A stretch of DNA of 64,000 nt from Paratinospora sagittata (lineage: Eukaryota > Streptophyta > Magnoliopsida > Ranunculales > Menispermaceae): positions 23,666,987 through 23,730,986 of the forward strand of contig CM069612.1 of NCBI GenBank assembly GCA_035771175.1, given 5' to 3'. This document shows positions 35,743 to 47,800 of the stretch, piece after piece (the first letter of the stretch is position 1; each line of letters opens with the position of its first letter). The position numbers and the translations under genes were made by a program. Below the pieces are notes generated by a model. The model saw only the letters and a list, made by a program, of their open reading frames with translations. It was not told the DNA's origin and did not search any database.

Positions 35743-37379
35743 CAAACAAACAAACATAGACATTGACATATCCATTTGCATCTTTTATTTATTTTTATTT
35801 TTTATAACACTATATTTTCTCTTTGGTTTAATGGGCTTGAAAGTTGTTAAACCCTTGTAATAGTATTTTTTAAGTTAGTATTTCCGCATAGGGTGACCAA
35901 TTTTAGTTGCCCTACTGTCACCAAAAATGCACTCCAAAACTTAGGGGGTTTTGAAGTAAGTAGAATGAAGACAGTATATGCTGCAACTTTAGAGGTAATT
36001 CCAGGCGTGAGCCCTGCTGAAAATTTAAAGTCAAGAAATAATCGAAGCTAAACACTTGTATCATTTCTGTTTTTTTTTTTTTTCGTTTTTTTTGAGAAGA
36101 AACAACAATTTTATTAATATAATAATAATATTGGTTTTCCTTTTACATAAGAAGCACCAGGAGTGCATAATAGGAATCCTTCAGATATCACCAACTTACA
36201 TCTACAGCAACCCACTTAAACCTGTCGCATCTACCCAGTCCACCGCCAAAATCCAGCAATCTGCCACTCTTTCACCCCTTTAAGAGCCCTCTGCTACATT
36301 GGCCTATCAACCTGCGGAACGATGATGTAAACATGCTCCCTAATTCAGAAACCAGTTAGATATTGAGAACCCATGAAGAAGCGACCACCCATGTACAGGC
36401 CGAGAGCTTGATGTCATCCCATAGCTCAGCTTCGTCTTTCCCATTGTCATGAAAGACCCTTCGACCACCCATATATGATTAAGAATTTCTGCTTGATCAT
36501 ATATGAGATGGAGAAATTGGTGCATAAGTGAAGAAAGATAACATTGGACATGAGCTTGTTCAAAGGAATCTAGAACTCCAGTAGGAAAATCTAATAATAA
36601 TTTAGGATGGTACAAAAAACTATCTCAGCAAGGAGAGTTATGTGGAAGTAAAGCTTTAAAGGGAATTGGAAAGCTTGAAAAGACATTATTTAGCATGAAG
36701 GTTACGAAAGTGCATGCCTTTGATAAACACACGCCAAGCTAATATTGAATGGCCAATTAAGATTGTTGTTGCCAACTCCTTTAATAGGGTAAATGCAGAA
36801 TATTGATGCTGTTTTGATTGTGACCATGTTTCAATTGGATAGTGCTCAACAGAGTATTCTGATGACATGCCAGTATAGATATATTGAAAGCTTTAAAAGA
36901 AGTGAAATCAATCTTAAAAAAATGAAGGATGTTGGCTATACGATACAACCAAGAAGTAATTTTCCATGCCTTCCTACTTGTTATAAACTGCTGCATCCTT
37001 GATATTATTCTGCTTACTAACTTGTTTTTAATATCTGAGGTTGTGTTTGCAGACATGGAAGCTTTTTGAAGAGGGGAAATTGCTAGAGTTAGTGGATCCC
37101 AAACTAGAAGGATATCCAGAGGATGAAGTTGAAAGGTACGCCAAGGTGGCTCTTTTTTGCACCCAAGCAGCACCAGCCCGGCGACCTTCAATGACTCAGG
37201 TTGTTGCCATGCTCTCTAGAGACATTCGACTCAACGAGAAGGAGCTTACAGCTCCCGGTTTTTTCCATTCAGACGGTTTCAGTGGTGAACCGCCTTCAAC
37301 AATGAAAGGGACACAAACCTCTACTAGCCAACCTTTTACCTCTTCTTCTATCACTATGACACAGGTGAGTCCAAGATAA
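25735..37379 (+). CDS. CRPK1: Receptor-like cytoplasmic Ser/Thr kinase, CRPK1-like
   Basis: Six exons (25735-25804, 27420-27532, 29696-29906, 30015-30252, 34017-34167, 37053-37379) join in phase to 369 residues. A short N-terminus (MKHCCF, a possible palmitoylation site) precedes a full kinase domain without signal peptide or membrane segment. The glycine loop is GRGGFGTVY (52-60), the catalytic Lys is K73 in AVKAL, HRD is at 169-171, DFG at 189-191 and APE at 215-217, so it is an active RD-type kinase. The tail is Ser/Thr-rich. In Arabidopsis the related CRPK1 phosphorylates 14-3-3 proteins in cold signalling; the same role here is inferred. Introns 1, 4 and 5 are enlarged by transposons. 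The terminal ACACAGGTGAGT could act as a donor, but the frame closes with TAA ten bases later. Confidence 0.88.
26577..26955 (-). mobile_element. 5'-truncated LINE tail with RNase H-like domain, nested insertion
   Basis: On the minus strand the 5' part encodes [11 protein letters not shown], one stop, then [11 protein letters not shown] and [14 protein letters not shown], matching the C-terminal half of the RNase H-like domain of plant LINEs. A minus-strand A run lies at 26577-26587. The 10-mer GGGAGAGGAT flanks both sides (26567-26576 and 26956-26965), a target-site duplication. It splits an RTE-type LINE tail. Confidence 0.7.
26724..26742. repeat. GCGCGC/GTGTGT alternating purine-pyrimidine tract
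   Basis: A short run of CG dinucleotides passes into TG dinucleotides inside the truncated LINE. It is a variable microsatellite. Confidence 0.7.
27845..27960 (-). mobile_element. RTE-type LINE 3' tail fragment, kinase intron 2
   Basis: CTTTTCCCAACTGCATGGGG and GTTGGCTACATGAAT match the text near 985-1010. Both resemble the reverse complement of the LINE tail near 49375. Only the very 3' end is present. Confidence 0.45.
31200..32960 (+). mobile_element. L1-type LINE remnant in kinase intron 4
   Basis: Reading across several frames gives plant L1-type LINE signatures in order: [20 protein letters not shown], a [16 protein letters not shown] stretch, [18 protein letters not shown], then [20 protein letters not shown], a frameshifted zinc-finger region ([18 protein letters not shown]) and [11 protein letters not shown]. 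Frameshifts and stops are frequent, so it is inactive. It accounts for much of the 3.8-kb intron. The 5' end is truncated and exact termini were not resolved. Confidence 0.7.
33079..33157. repeat. CT tract, 24-C run and 17-A run
   Basis: CT/CCT repeats pass into a continuous C run (33117-33140) and then an A run (33141-33157). Length is likely polymorphic and error-prone in sequencing. Confidence 0.9.
34742..34755. repeat. 14-G homopolymer in kinase intron 5
   Basis: An uninterrupted G run follows GGGGTTGGGA. It is a simple repeat with no gene association. Confidence 0.85.
35239..35525. repeat. Two direct copies of an LTR-like repeat
   Basis: Copies starting at 35239 and 35446 share TGTTAGAAACCGC, AAGTAGAGGC and AACAAACATAGAC. 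The second copy is interrupted by the SINE at 35526-35748 and resumes with GACATATCC after 35764. A third, related copy lies at 59616. Confidence 0.65.
35526..35748 (+). mobile_element. tRNA-derived SINE with 16-bp target-site duplication
   Basis: The 5' part has A-box-like TGGTGCAGTTGGTAAAGAGG and B-box-like GGTTCAACTCTTGCC at tRNA-type spacing, and the element ends in a run of more than 20 A. Perfect 16-mers AACAAACATAGACATT flank it (35510-35525 and 35749-35764). The perfect duplication suggests a fairly recent insertion. Confidence 0.85.
36060..36780 (-). mobile_element. Poly-A-ended retroposon-like segment, reverse orientation
   Basis: T runs at 36070-36083 and 36086-36094 follow an AAACAACAATTTTATTAATATAATAATAA-type stretch in the sense expected of a minus-strand retroposon tail. 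Minus-strand frames (for example 36615-36340) are short and I do not recognise their products. It could be a LINE 3' end. The distal limit is uncertain. Confidence 0.35.
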
Positions 37380-38852
37380 TTGGAATAGTTCCAAACATAT
37401 ACTTGTACAAGTGAGATCTATGGAGAGGCAACGGCGGGATCTCTTCTTTGAGCGTAGTTTCAATTAGCCATTAATTTTTTTGTAAAGTGCTTCCTATGTT
37501 GGAGAGCTAGAAGTCATTAATGTCTGTCCATTTTGTCAAGTTGTTATTTATTTTTCCTTTGTTGCTGATTGAATACTCCATCCATTTCTAGCAATATAAT
37601 CTATGAAAAGCTTCTCTATGTGTTTTGATCCTTCATAGAAATTGTCTCCCAATGAAAGGAACTTGGTGCCTAGAAACAGGTCTGGAAAGGGTAATAGGGT
37701 TTTAGGGTGGCAAAAATGCTCTCTATACACACCCAGACAAGGGTTTTTGAGTCTAAGAGCCCCAATTAGTCCATCTGAGGTCTCTGCAAACTTCCCTTTT
37801 CTTATAAACCAGAAACTATAATGGCAGTGACTCATTTTGGTGGAATTTAATCTCAAGATTTCAGCTACATAAGGTGGATTTCTTGGCTTAGAAAGGTCTA
37901 CTTATATTAGCTTTATCAGTAAGACGTATATTGAAGAGGTTCTACATTTGACCTGTAAACTCTAAGTCATAATGAAATAACCTTAATAATTGTACCAAGA
38001 CCCTGAATATTAATTATTATAAAAAATACAAAAAATAAATAACAAACATTTAAAAATGGAAGTATATAGTTCAAATACATGTAGAGAATAATAATACATA
38101 AAGTTTAGTAAAAAATGGAAATAATACACATTTTTTTTATTGTATTGGTGGTTGGTGCCCATCGTAATTATAGATACAAGAAGTAATACTAGTAATTAAA
38201 TAATGGAAATAATACTCATTTTGTAAATTGATGATGTGGTAGACTGGTAGGTGCTTATCATGATTATACATGAATTCGCTGGTTTAAATTAATGGCTCAA
38301 TTTTAAACATCATAATTACACAAGCAACGTTACTTACTGTTAACCATATTTAACATACAAGCTTCTTCATCCATTATTTATTTATTTATTTCTTTCTTTC
38401 TTTCTAACCCAGTAACCCCAAGCGTACCTACGAACGAGTCTCCCCAATCCATTAACAACACTCCACGTGGAACCCATGGCATGTACTTCACGCTCTGACA
38501 CTTGAATCGTTAAGATCCAGAAATCCAACGTCTCAGGATTCAAAATTTCAAACGTTGAGCACATCGAGGATTTCAAATCAGACTTTAACTTACCCTAACC
38601 CAAAAAAATAAAAATGCAAACTCAATTCGCATCTCACGATTCTCACCAGCAAATCAAAACAAAATCACCCAAAAAAAAAAAAAAAAGAAAAAAAAAGAAG
38701 GAAATCCAAGAACTTTACGAAATCCAAATCGAACAAGAATTCGATTTTTTCTCAGCTGAAAAAAGATTCATCTTCTCCATTAATAATAGTTCTTGGAGCT
38801 GTGCTGAAGAAAGCAGCTTTCTTTCTTTCTTTCTTTCTTTGTATTCTCCACG
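37380..38852. other. Intergenic: kinase 3' UTR and WAPL promoter/5' UTR
   Basis: No gene is supported. The right end holds the WAPL leader, including a CTTT repeat (about 38815-38840) just before the ATG. CCACGTGG at about 38463-38470 is a G-box core in the likely promoter. Confidence 0.55.
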
Positions 38853-41800
38853 ATGATCGTCCGAACCTACGGTCGCCGTAACCGATGCATTACCGGAACC
38901 TACTCCGATACCGGCTTCGACGCCGACGAGAGCTTCAGAGATTCGCTTTCTCAAGAAAGCTCGCAAGATATCTACAACTTCAATTTCTCCTCTCAAGATT
39001 CCTCTTCTCCTTGGTCCTTCGATTCCGACATCTACGGCTCCAATTCGGCGCAAGTGCCTCCGGCGCCGGCCGTCGTGGATTCTTCGTCGCAGGAGGGTAG
39101 TTGTAGAGTGGTTCCGAAGGCAAAGAGGCCGAGGAATTTGCCGCCGAGGGATGGTAGTAGGAATGAGAAATCGGTGGTTTTGAAAGGGGATAATAGGATG
39201 GGGTCCGTGGCGGCGACGTCGACGTTGATGGAGGCGCAGGAGTTCGGGGAGATGATGGAGCACGTGGACGAGGTGAATTTCGCGTTGGATGGGTTGAGGA
39301 AGGGGCAGCCGGCGCGGATCCGGCGGGCGAGTTTGTTGTCGCTCTTGTCGATTTCGGCGACCACGGCGCAGCGGAGGCTGCTCAGGACTCAAGGGTATGT
39401 GTGAGATTGATTGATGAGTTTTGTGTAATTTGCAAGTTTTTTTTTTGATAAATCTTTGTTATGCTTCATTTCTGCACTTTTCTTGTTTTTGTTTGATTTG
39501 TTGTCAATTGTGAAGAAAAAAGATTGGTTTTTGATGTATTAGTAGGAAATGGGTTTGGTTTGAATGCAGTTAGTATTTGCAGGGAATTGTATTGCAAGAT
39601 TCTTTTTCTTGTTTCATTTTGTGTCTGTGATTTTTGAATTTTAGTGACGATAAGTTCCGTTTCTGTTTAAGCTGTAAAGTGAAAGTTACATGGGGGAGTT
39701 AATGGGGCCAAAAATATAGTGGTTTCCATGCCATGTATTTTCTTTTCAATCGGCTGTGCGAAAGAAAATGCATTGGACATACACATACAATAATTACATT
39801 TTCTATTATTTATCCATTCCGTCATCAGAGTCAGTGAAGGAAGTTTCATGACACTAAAGAGACAATATATTTGAGCCATTAAAATGCCAAACATTTGCGT
39901 TCGTCAGCTCATATATTGCTATGTACATATCATCTTCCAGTCTTTAAAAGACTCTCTAGTTCCTGGTTAGTTCTACGCTCCAATCCTTGAGAGTCTCTCA
40001 GGCCTCCAACATCACGCTAGACTTGCTAGTTTGTGTGCCTCAAAGAAAGAGGATAGACTTTTATGGCAAAGGGACAATGTAAGAATAAATGATCAGCTGC
40101 CTAGCTAGAGAACTTGCACATTAGGCAATAGTCAGTAATGGGCCTTTGACATAAAAGCTTTATGTATTCTGCTCTAGCTCCTATTTTTGGTTCACAATTT
40201 CGTTGCCCCATTACCATGTTGATCAGTTTACTTTTTTACTTAAATTGGGCAGTTGATGTATGGGAATTTTGGGTCTGGCTAATACTGTGTGGGAAACCTT
40301 GTCAAATGTAGAAGCCGCTGTAACTTTTGTTCCTCCATTAGCTTGACAAGAGGCTCATGAATTTGCAATCATGAGAGCATCTTTCTTGAACTTAATCAGG
40401 AGTCAGTCATTGTTCTCTATTAAAGGACTTTTTCATAAACACATTAAGAGAGAACCTTTTTGGTGGTTGTTTATACTGCATTCTTTGAGGTTTTCTAATG
40501 AGTAAGCTTTTTCGGTGTGTTTTGGGAAGCTGGTTAGAATTGATTGCCAAGAATATTTTGCAAGACTAAGGTGGTGTTTGGTTTATGATTCAGATACAGT
40601 TTTTTGTATCCAAAATTTTGGAAACACAAAAAACATGTTTGGTTGGTTGAAAACTGAAAACAATTTTCTGAAATTTACAAAGAAAACATGCTATTTTCAG
40701 AAAATGACAAAATGATGTTTTCTGAGTTTTCACTTTTCGAGTTGTATTCTAATTTTCAGATCACGAACCAAGCGCAGCCTAATATATTTGTGAAGTGGAG
40801 TGGCAGGAAAGAATACTTCCTTTCCTTTTTCTCTTCCCTATGTTATGATATTATCTGCATGCTGACAATCCAAAAAGCTTATAGGTTTGTTAATCATTTT
40901 TCTATAAAAGAAATTCAAAAAGTTTGATCAGGTTGAAATAACATGATAAATATGTTTCCTTGAGATATGAAAGGAGGGTGTTGACCATGGTTCAAAATTT
41001 TTTCGAAGTTCGGCGAACTTCCATGAATTTTTTTCCTTTTTTTTACCAGCGAAGTGCGAAGTGAATGTAAAATAAAAAATACAAAAACTCGCCGAAATAA
41101 TTCGATAAAATTCGAGAAATTCGATAAACTTCAATAAAATTTAATAAAATTCAATGAAATTTGACAGAGAAGTAAACAAATATTATTTCATAAATAGAAA
41201 ACAAAAAAATACTAATAATTATGTATCATTTTCAACTTCATCAACCAACATAGCAATATAAATTTTAATAAATAATTTAACAAGTTAACAAATTATGTAG
41301 TTTATGAGATATGTTTTACCAAAAAGAAAAGAAAACAAGCAAAAAAATAAATAAATAATTAAATAAAGTTGAAATAAGATAAAAACTTAAAAATAAATTA
41401 AAAGGGTTCCCAAAACCATCTTCTTTTAGTTAACTCTTTTAAAACAAGATTAAAAAATAATACATTAAAATAATAAATTAATAAATTAAGCATGGTGGAA
41501 TTCAAGCTAGCAAAGTATATGGTCGAGAAGCAAGCCACTACAAAATTAAATATTTAAACAAAGAAAATGAATTAAGACCAAAAGCTATTATTTCAAATTC
41601 ATCAACCCATTTAACAAGATTGATTTTGTCTGGTCACTTATTGGTATTTTTATATATTAAAAGTGTCTATTTATTTTAGTTTTAGCTTATGCTACAATAA
41701 ATCTAGATATTTAAGCATATGTGCAAAAATTCTCAAAACTTCTCTAATTCAGTGAATTTTTACAAAAATTCTCCATGTTGAATTAAACTTCTACGAATTA

Positions 41801-44800
41801 ATTCCAATTTTTAAGTGATCGAAGTCAAGTCGAAATCGAATTTTCGATCCTTGGCGTTGACACCATAGTAAAGGTTGCTCTTTTTTGACTTGGAGGTCAT
41901 AGATTTGAATTTGGAAACCACCTCTTTGCAACACAGGGAAAGGCTATGTATATTGACCCTTCAAAAGATACTGCAGTGGTGGGAGCCTTGTGTACTAAGT
42001 ATGCCTTTTTTGTATGTTTTCTTGGTATGGATATTATCTTTGGTATTGACTGGTATGGGTATCTTAGGTGATTCAGATGTTGCTTGTTTTACATCTTTTT
42101 CTATTGAAAAAGCTTTTTCTTATGTGCTTTAGTCCTCATAGACCTCTGTAACTATCATTTTCAGGATGGCTAAGTCAATACTTGATGCTATTCTGGCTCT
42201 CAGCCTTGATGATTCTCCTAGTACCCTCGCTGCTGCAGCTCTTTTCTACATTTTGGCAAGTGATGTAAGTTATTGCAGATTTGGTTGATGACTGTCCTTT
42301 TAGAGATTACACTCCTAAGTATGAGAATCATGAGATCTTTTTGTTCTCTATCAAGTTTATGCTCAATCTCTGAATTGAAACTTAAATTCTCTTTGTTGTA
42401 ATGGTTATTCTCAGTAAAGAACTCTTTGATTTTTTCCCCGTAGAACACTGCAATTTAAGTTACCATGGGTCCAATTGTTGACTTTTATCATGCATAGATG
42501 TGCGTCATGCTTGACCATCTGCTGGTGCTTCGTTTGAAAGAATCTATGAAGCATGGAAAAATTATTAAAACAGCACCTTCAACAATCTAGTTTGTGACAT
42601 AAGAGGTGAATGTTTGATATGAGAACTCTAGATTCTTGATTGCCTGTATGAATGATTACTTTAATGCATTTTCTGCACATTAAAAGATAGTTTAGAGTTT
42701 AGACAGAGCCATACGATCTTAGATGAAGGAAGTTGAGAAAGGAGCTGTATTGATAGGGTCCCAAAGAATATAGATGAAGAAATATGAAGGTCTGGTTGAC
42801 AATTTAAACTGCTTATGCTCATTAGCGGAAATGTTAGTGGTATATGCTCCACTTCCCAATGTTGAGGTGTTTTTAAAATTACAAGATTTCCATGAGATTG
42901 ATTGTCTTGTCTCCTAGAAGAAACTTCAAATTAAAAGCAATTTTTAAGATTACATACATAAAATCCAAAGCCCATCTTGTACACGTTTTTCATACCTTAT
43001 ATACTTCTAAATTTGCACTTTGTTGTCCATGCTCCAAAGCAGAGCAGTGTTGTTTAGCCATTGCCTGGCAACAAATACATCATCTTCATAACGAATATGC
43101 AACCAAATCACTTACGCAAAACTTAAAGCAGGTAGTGGGGCTCTTTGAAAAATTTTAGTTCACAAGGTCGGTGTAAATGTATGAAGCCTAATGTTTTTCT
43201 TCATAACTATGATAAATCATTCATATTTTCCTCCAAAACCATTTATGATTAAAAACAGCAAAACCCAACCTTGACCTTCAATAAAAGTTAGGTTTTGTTT
43301 TAGTTTATTTGTTTATTTATTTATTATTATTATTATTCTTTTTAATTCTTCAATTTCCTGCTGTTATATGTTGAATATTTGTTGCTGTGTTGTTTAAGCA
43401 TCGCATTAAAGATCAAATTGTACTCTCTTTTTATTTTCCTCCATAAGCACAACTTTGGTTTTCTTTTATTTATTTATTTATGTTGTTCTCTTCTTCATAT
43501 TGTTGAACGGGTCAAGTGTGAATCTTACGTGGTAGTATAACTCCTAATTATAGCATTATATTCTAGATTTATACTCCTAATTATTTATTTAAATAGTTAT
43601 AAATAAATATTTTTTCAATTGCCAGGCGTTGTCTCGACGCCATCAATGTGCTAGGGGTGAGTGTTTGACTCACTTAACTAACAAAAACTTTTTGGTTGGG
43701 TTGGGTTTTTACATCTAAGATGGGTCAGTCAATTTATAAAGTGTACTACTCGAAGGGTTGGGTCAGATGTCATGTTCAAAAATTTGAACTTGACTTATGC
43801 CCGAAGCGTGATTAACATATTTACAAGTAACTTTAACTTTAATTTGGGTCTAGAAGAAGAAATAGAGAGAATAAGAAAGGAAAGAAACAACCTAAGCTTG
43901 GGTCTAATGTTTTGAATTTTGCATAAATGAGCTAAATATGTGTTTGCACTTAGCCTACTTATCATATTTAAACCTAATTTTGCAGTCCAAGTTCAATCTT
44001 TTAGTGGATTGGTGAGATCAGTGTAGGATTCCAATCCTACAATGTTCTTGAATGCTTCTAAATGATCATGATCCTAATCCTACATTTAAAGAATCCTCTA
44101 TATAATCTTGATTAATGAGGGGCCTTATAATTGTAATTGTATGTTCTCACCTATCCAGATTGGGATCATTGTATGTTCTCACCAATCTAGATCAAGATCT
44201 GAGCAACCATGCCCAATAACTCTCGACTAACCTATCCTCCTCCGTCCCTTGGGACCAGCAAGGCGTAGTACAAGAATATTCACCTGTTGCCCATTGACTA
44301 TGCCTTTCGGCCTGATTAAGGCCCTGACTCTCCCCCTGTGGGCTTGATCTCATTCATAGAATAGCTATGTGATCACCGCTTGACGTATTTGAACAAGCCA
44401 AGTAGAAATTATAAACAATTGTTTTTTATCTTTTTTTTTCCATATTTGATCGAGTCTCCCATAAGTGTGTGGATCTTCTTGTTTGCATCCTTTAATGATA
44501 AAAGAACTTTAAGATTGTTATGACAGTGACCAAATGAGTTAATCCTTTCAGAATATTAGTCAGTAAAACAGTCAGTGTCCATCATAAGGAATTTTGACTT
44601 ACTCATTTTAAGTCCTGCCTTCTGCTTTTCTCTATCAATAGTTATAGAGGTATGTACATGCATATGTTTGAGGGTGCTTATTTATTTTCTTGTTTATTAT
44701 CTATTATAAAAAAAAGATGGCTGAATGTGTTGCCCCTCTTAAACTTTTGATGGATAATGAGCACTTAAATTATTTTCTTTTATTTATCACTTTTAGGTTG

Positions 44801-47800
44801 TTTTGGTTGAAACCTACAAACTGAATTAAAAGGAGAAAAAAATGCGTATACATGGGACTGCTTCAACTTGGATTCCTGATTTTTCCCTGTTTGGATATTG
44901 CATTATTGTGCACTATTTAATATTAACAAGCATCATTTACGCAATTCTTTTACTCATAATGTACAGGGTCAAGATGAACATCTTCTGGAATCTCCTACTT
45001 GCATTCGCTTCCTACTAAAATTGTTGGGTCCATCTTTGCCTACTTCTATTGATGATAAAGCCCCAGTCATCGGATCTAAGCTTTTAGCATTATGTAGGGA
45101 TGCTGGTAGGTTGGGGGATCAAACAAAAGGTTCAGATGCTAGCTCCACTGCCATTGTAGCAAAAGTTCAAGAGATCCTTTTAAGTTGCAAGGAGATACAA
45201 TCAATTCATATGGGTGAGGAAGGAATGGGAAGGCCAGAGTTGAGCCCAAAATGGATAGCTTTGCTGACAATAGAGAAAGCATGTGTATCTACTGTTTCTC
45301 TTGAAGGTAGTCTAAACCATTAATTATTCCATTCCAATTCTGTTTGGGTGTATTAGGCAGTGCTTGGTTTGTTATTCAAACATAAATTTTCAAAAATTAG
45401 GACATAATTCAAAAGATTGGCTAGTGACACAATAATATTAAACTTTCAAAAATTCGTTTAGTATTATATCTAAAAATTGGATTAAAAAATTATGAAAACT
45501 TATTTGGTTTATTTCCTTTTTTTCTGTTTTTGTTTTTTGTGCTGGTCATCTTCATCACTTTTTATGTTTTTTTTTATTTTTTTATTTTTTTATTTTTAAA
45601 ATGTTATATAGATGCCCTTCTTCTGGATGTCTTTATTTTGGTCCTTTTCTGTTTGATACCGGAGTTGGTGCACTTTATTTTGAGTGGATGCATAAACCAA
45701 TTAATGCTTTGGTGTTTTTGGATTCTCCTTTTCTTAACAGATGAATCTCTCTTTTCTGCTGTTTTCTGTTATAGACACATCCGGTACAGTAAGAAGGGTT
45801 GGAGGAAGGTTTAAGGAGAAACTACGAGAACTTGGAGGGCTAGATGCTGTGTTTAGGGTTGCTGTGGATTGCCATTCCGTAATGGAGGTATGATCCTGTA
45901 TTTTTGCTCTATTATTATTATTTTAAAAAAAAAGAAACAAGAGAGTATTGTATATATGCTTGTAGTATTTTTTCTCTATTATCTGTATGGTATTTTGTGA
46001 TGGGACGACCTTGAATTGATGATCTAATTAGTTTGACTTTCATATTACAGTTTCAGTTGCTAGTTTCTTATTGCGTTCAGTTATTCCTATGTTTTTCCGT
46101 CAATATTGGCAGTGAGTATCTTGAGAAAAGTATTTACTTTACTGTTTTGGAGTGTATCGTGTGTTTACTTATGAATGGCTTGAATGAATGAGGCTGACCT
46201 GAAATTGATTCTTCGATGGTGATAAACTTCATCAGAGCTTTATCACTTTATCTTTTTTCAAGTGGTTGATGAGTTTTTGAACCAAAAGCTGGTGGGGCTT
46301 ACAATATGTTTGCCCATGCTACTTAAGCTATTTTTGCATTAGCACGTTAGGAGTGCATTAGACCATTACTTTATTTTTTTATATCTACATGTGGTACAGA
46401 TAAATGTCATTTCTGTATAGTTATACATTCCGATCTTCCCTTACAGCTTGATTTTGTTTATATGAACTCCAAAAATTCAAAAGAGAACAATTTACTAATG
46501 GGACACATTTGGATAAAGATGGTGTCTTATTTTATAATATTTTGAGATCTAATGCTCATCTTTTTTTTACATTTTATTGAGGTAATGGAACCTTATATAT
46601 ATCCGTCCGGCTTGGGTGTTAACAAGATTTTACCTACTAGTGGCCATCACATGCATTTTTCAAGATGTAGCCAAAGTACTTAAAGGTGTAAGGTCTTAAG
46701 GTGACGGAGGGCCCTAGGTCCCGAGGCACAAGGCACAAGGCAAGGTCACACCTTAGTGAATAGAAGCATAAAATTTGTAACAAATTTAACTATAAATTAA
46801 TTAATTATATTAAATCATACTTTTTGACTTAAATAGCAAATTGTTGGCAAAAGAACTTAGAAAGGACAAAAATCAACAATAGGATTTTTTTTCATCATAT
46901 ATTATAATGTTTATGGTATTATTGATGTTTTATAATTCGTGTTAATATTAATATTGTTTTTATCTACTTGGATGTTTCAATTTTTGTTAAAGTAGGTAAA
47001 AATATTAAAGCAAGGAAAAACAAGTAGCAACTATGATGCATTTAAAACAACTTGTTCTTGTTATAGAAGCGGTTGTACACTATTACAACATCGGAAAGGT
47101 GTTGTTAGAATAGCATAACACGCATTTCCATATGTTCTACATTGTGTTTTATATGCATTTATGCAAACAAAAGAGAGAAAAAGTAGAATAAATTTTTTTT
47201 AAGGTTTTTTTATTCAAAATGGGGGAGCAAGAAAGTGAGCTGCACTAAGGCATGTGCCTAAGTTGTTGTACTTTGCGTTTCAACTATTGGTGTTGCATGG
47301 TGCGGTATGCCTCAATTAACATGCTTGTGGCAAAAAAATGCTTTAAGGAAAATTGATGTAGGACATGAAATAATATTTAGGAAGGTTTCAATATTTAACT
47401 TTTAGTTTCTTTATACTTTCTAGTTAAGTTTTCTTGTCTAAGGAATGCTTCTATTTTGGTATTTCAGTGGTAGTTTAGATAGTTTCTAAATTCATTTTTA
47501 TTATTCGATGTAATTAGAAATTGTCTAAAGGTGTCTAAATAGAGTTGTAATAGCATTAGAAAGTTGCTACATTGTTATATATAGCTTAGGAAACTTAATT
47601 TTACGTGTTTTAGGAAGTATCTAAGTTGTTTCAATGGAGTTATCTATATAAAGAGCTCCAAATTCGAGTTTAAGCATTCAATTATCAATTCGATCATTAA
47701 TTATCATTCTCTTTGAGAGTAAAACTCAGTTTCTAGTTTTTTATTTTTCAATTTTCTCTTGAATCCATTGATCAATGTCAAACAAGTTTCCGCTACATTA

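Noticed and set aside
36340..36615. Separate minus-strand gene within kinase intron 5
   Set aside because: The 91-codon frame lies in a poly-A-ended retroposon-like segment, with neighbouring frames broken by stops and no recognisable domain.
36781..37191. 136-codon minus-strand open frame
   Set aside because: It is antisense to the last kinase exon and has no conserved features.
38715..39392. 225-codon open frame on the minus strand
   Set aside because: It is antisense to WAPL exon 1, rich in Arg and Pro through GC-rich codon shadowing, and has no domain. The plus-strand frame is clearly WAPL.
43640..43860. Third member of the hAT-like TAGGGGTG family
   Set aside because: Only one end-like word and some GGTTGGGT text were found; no partner end and no 8-bp duplication could be located.
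45353..45490. Another GGCTGC/GTTTGG-type MITE in WAPL intron 3
   Set aside because: A left-end-like GGCAGTGCTTGGTTTG is present, but no matching right end was found.
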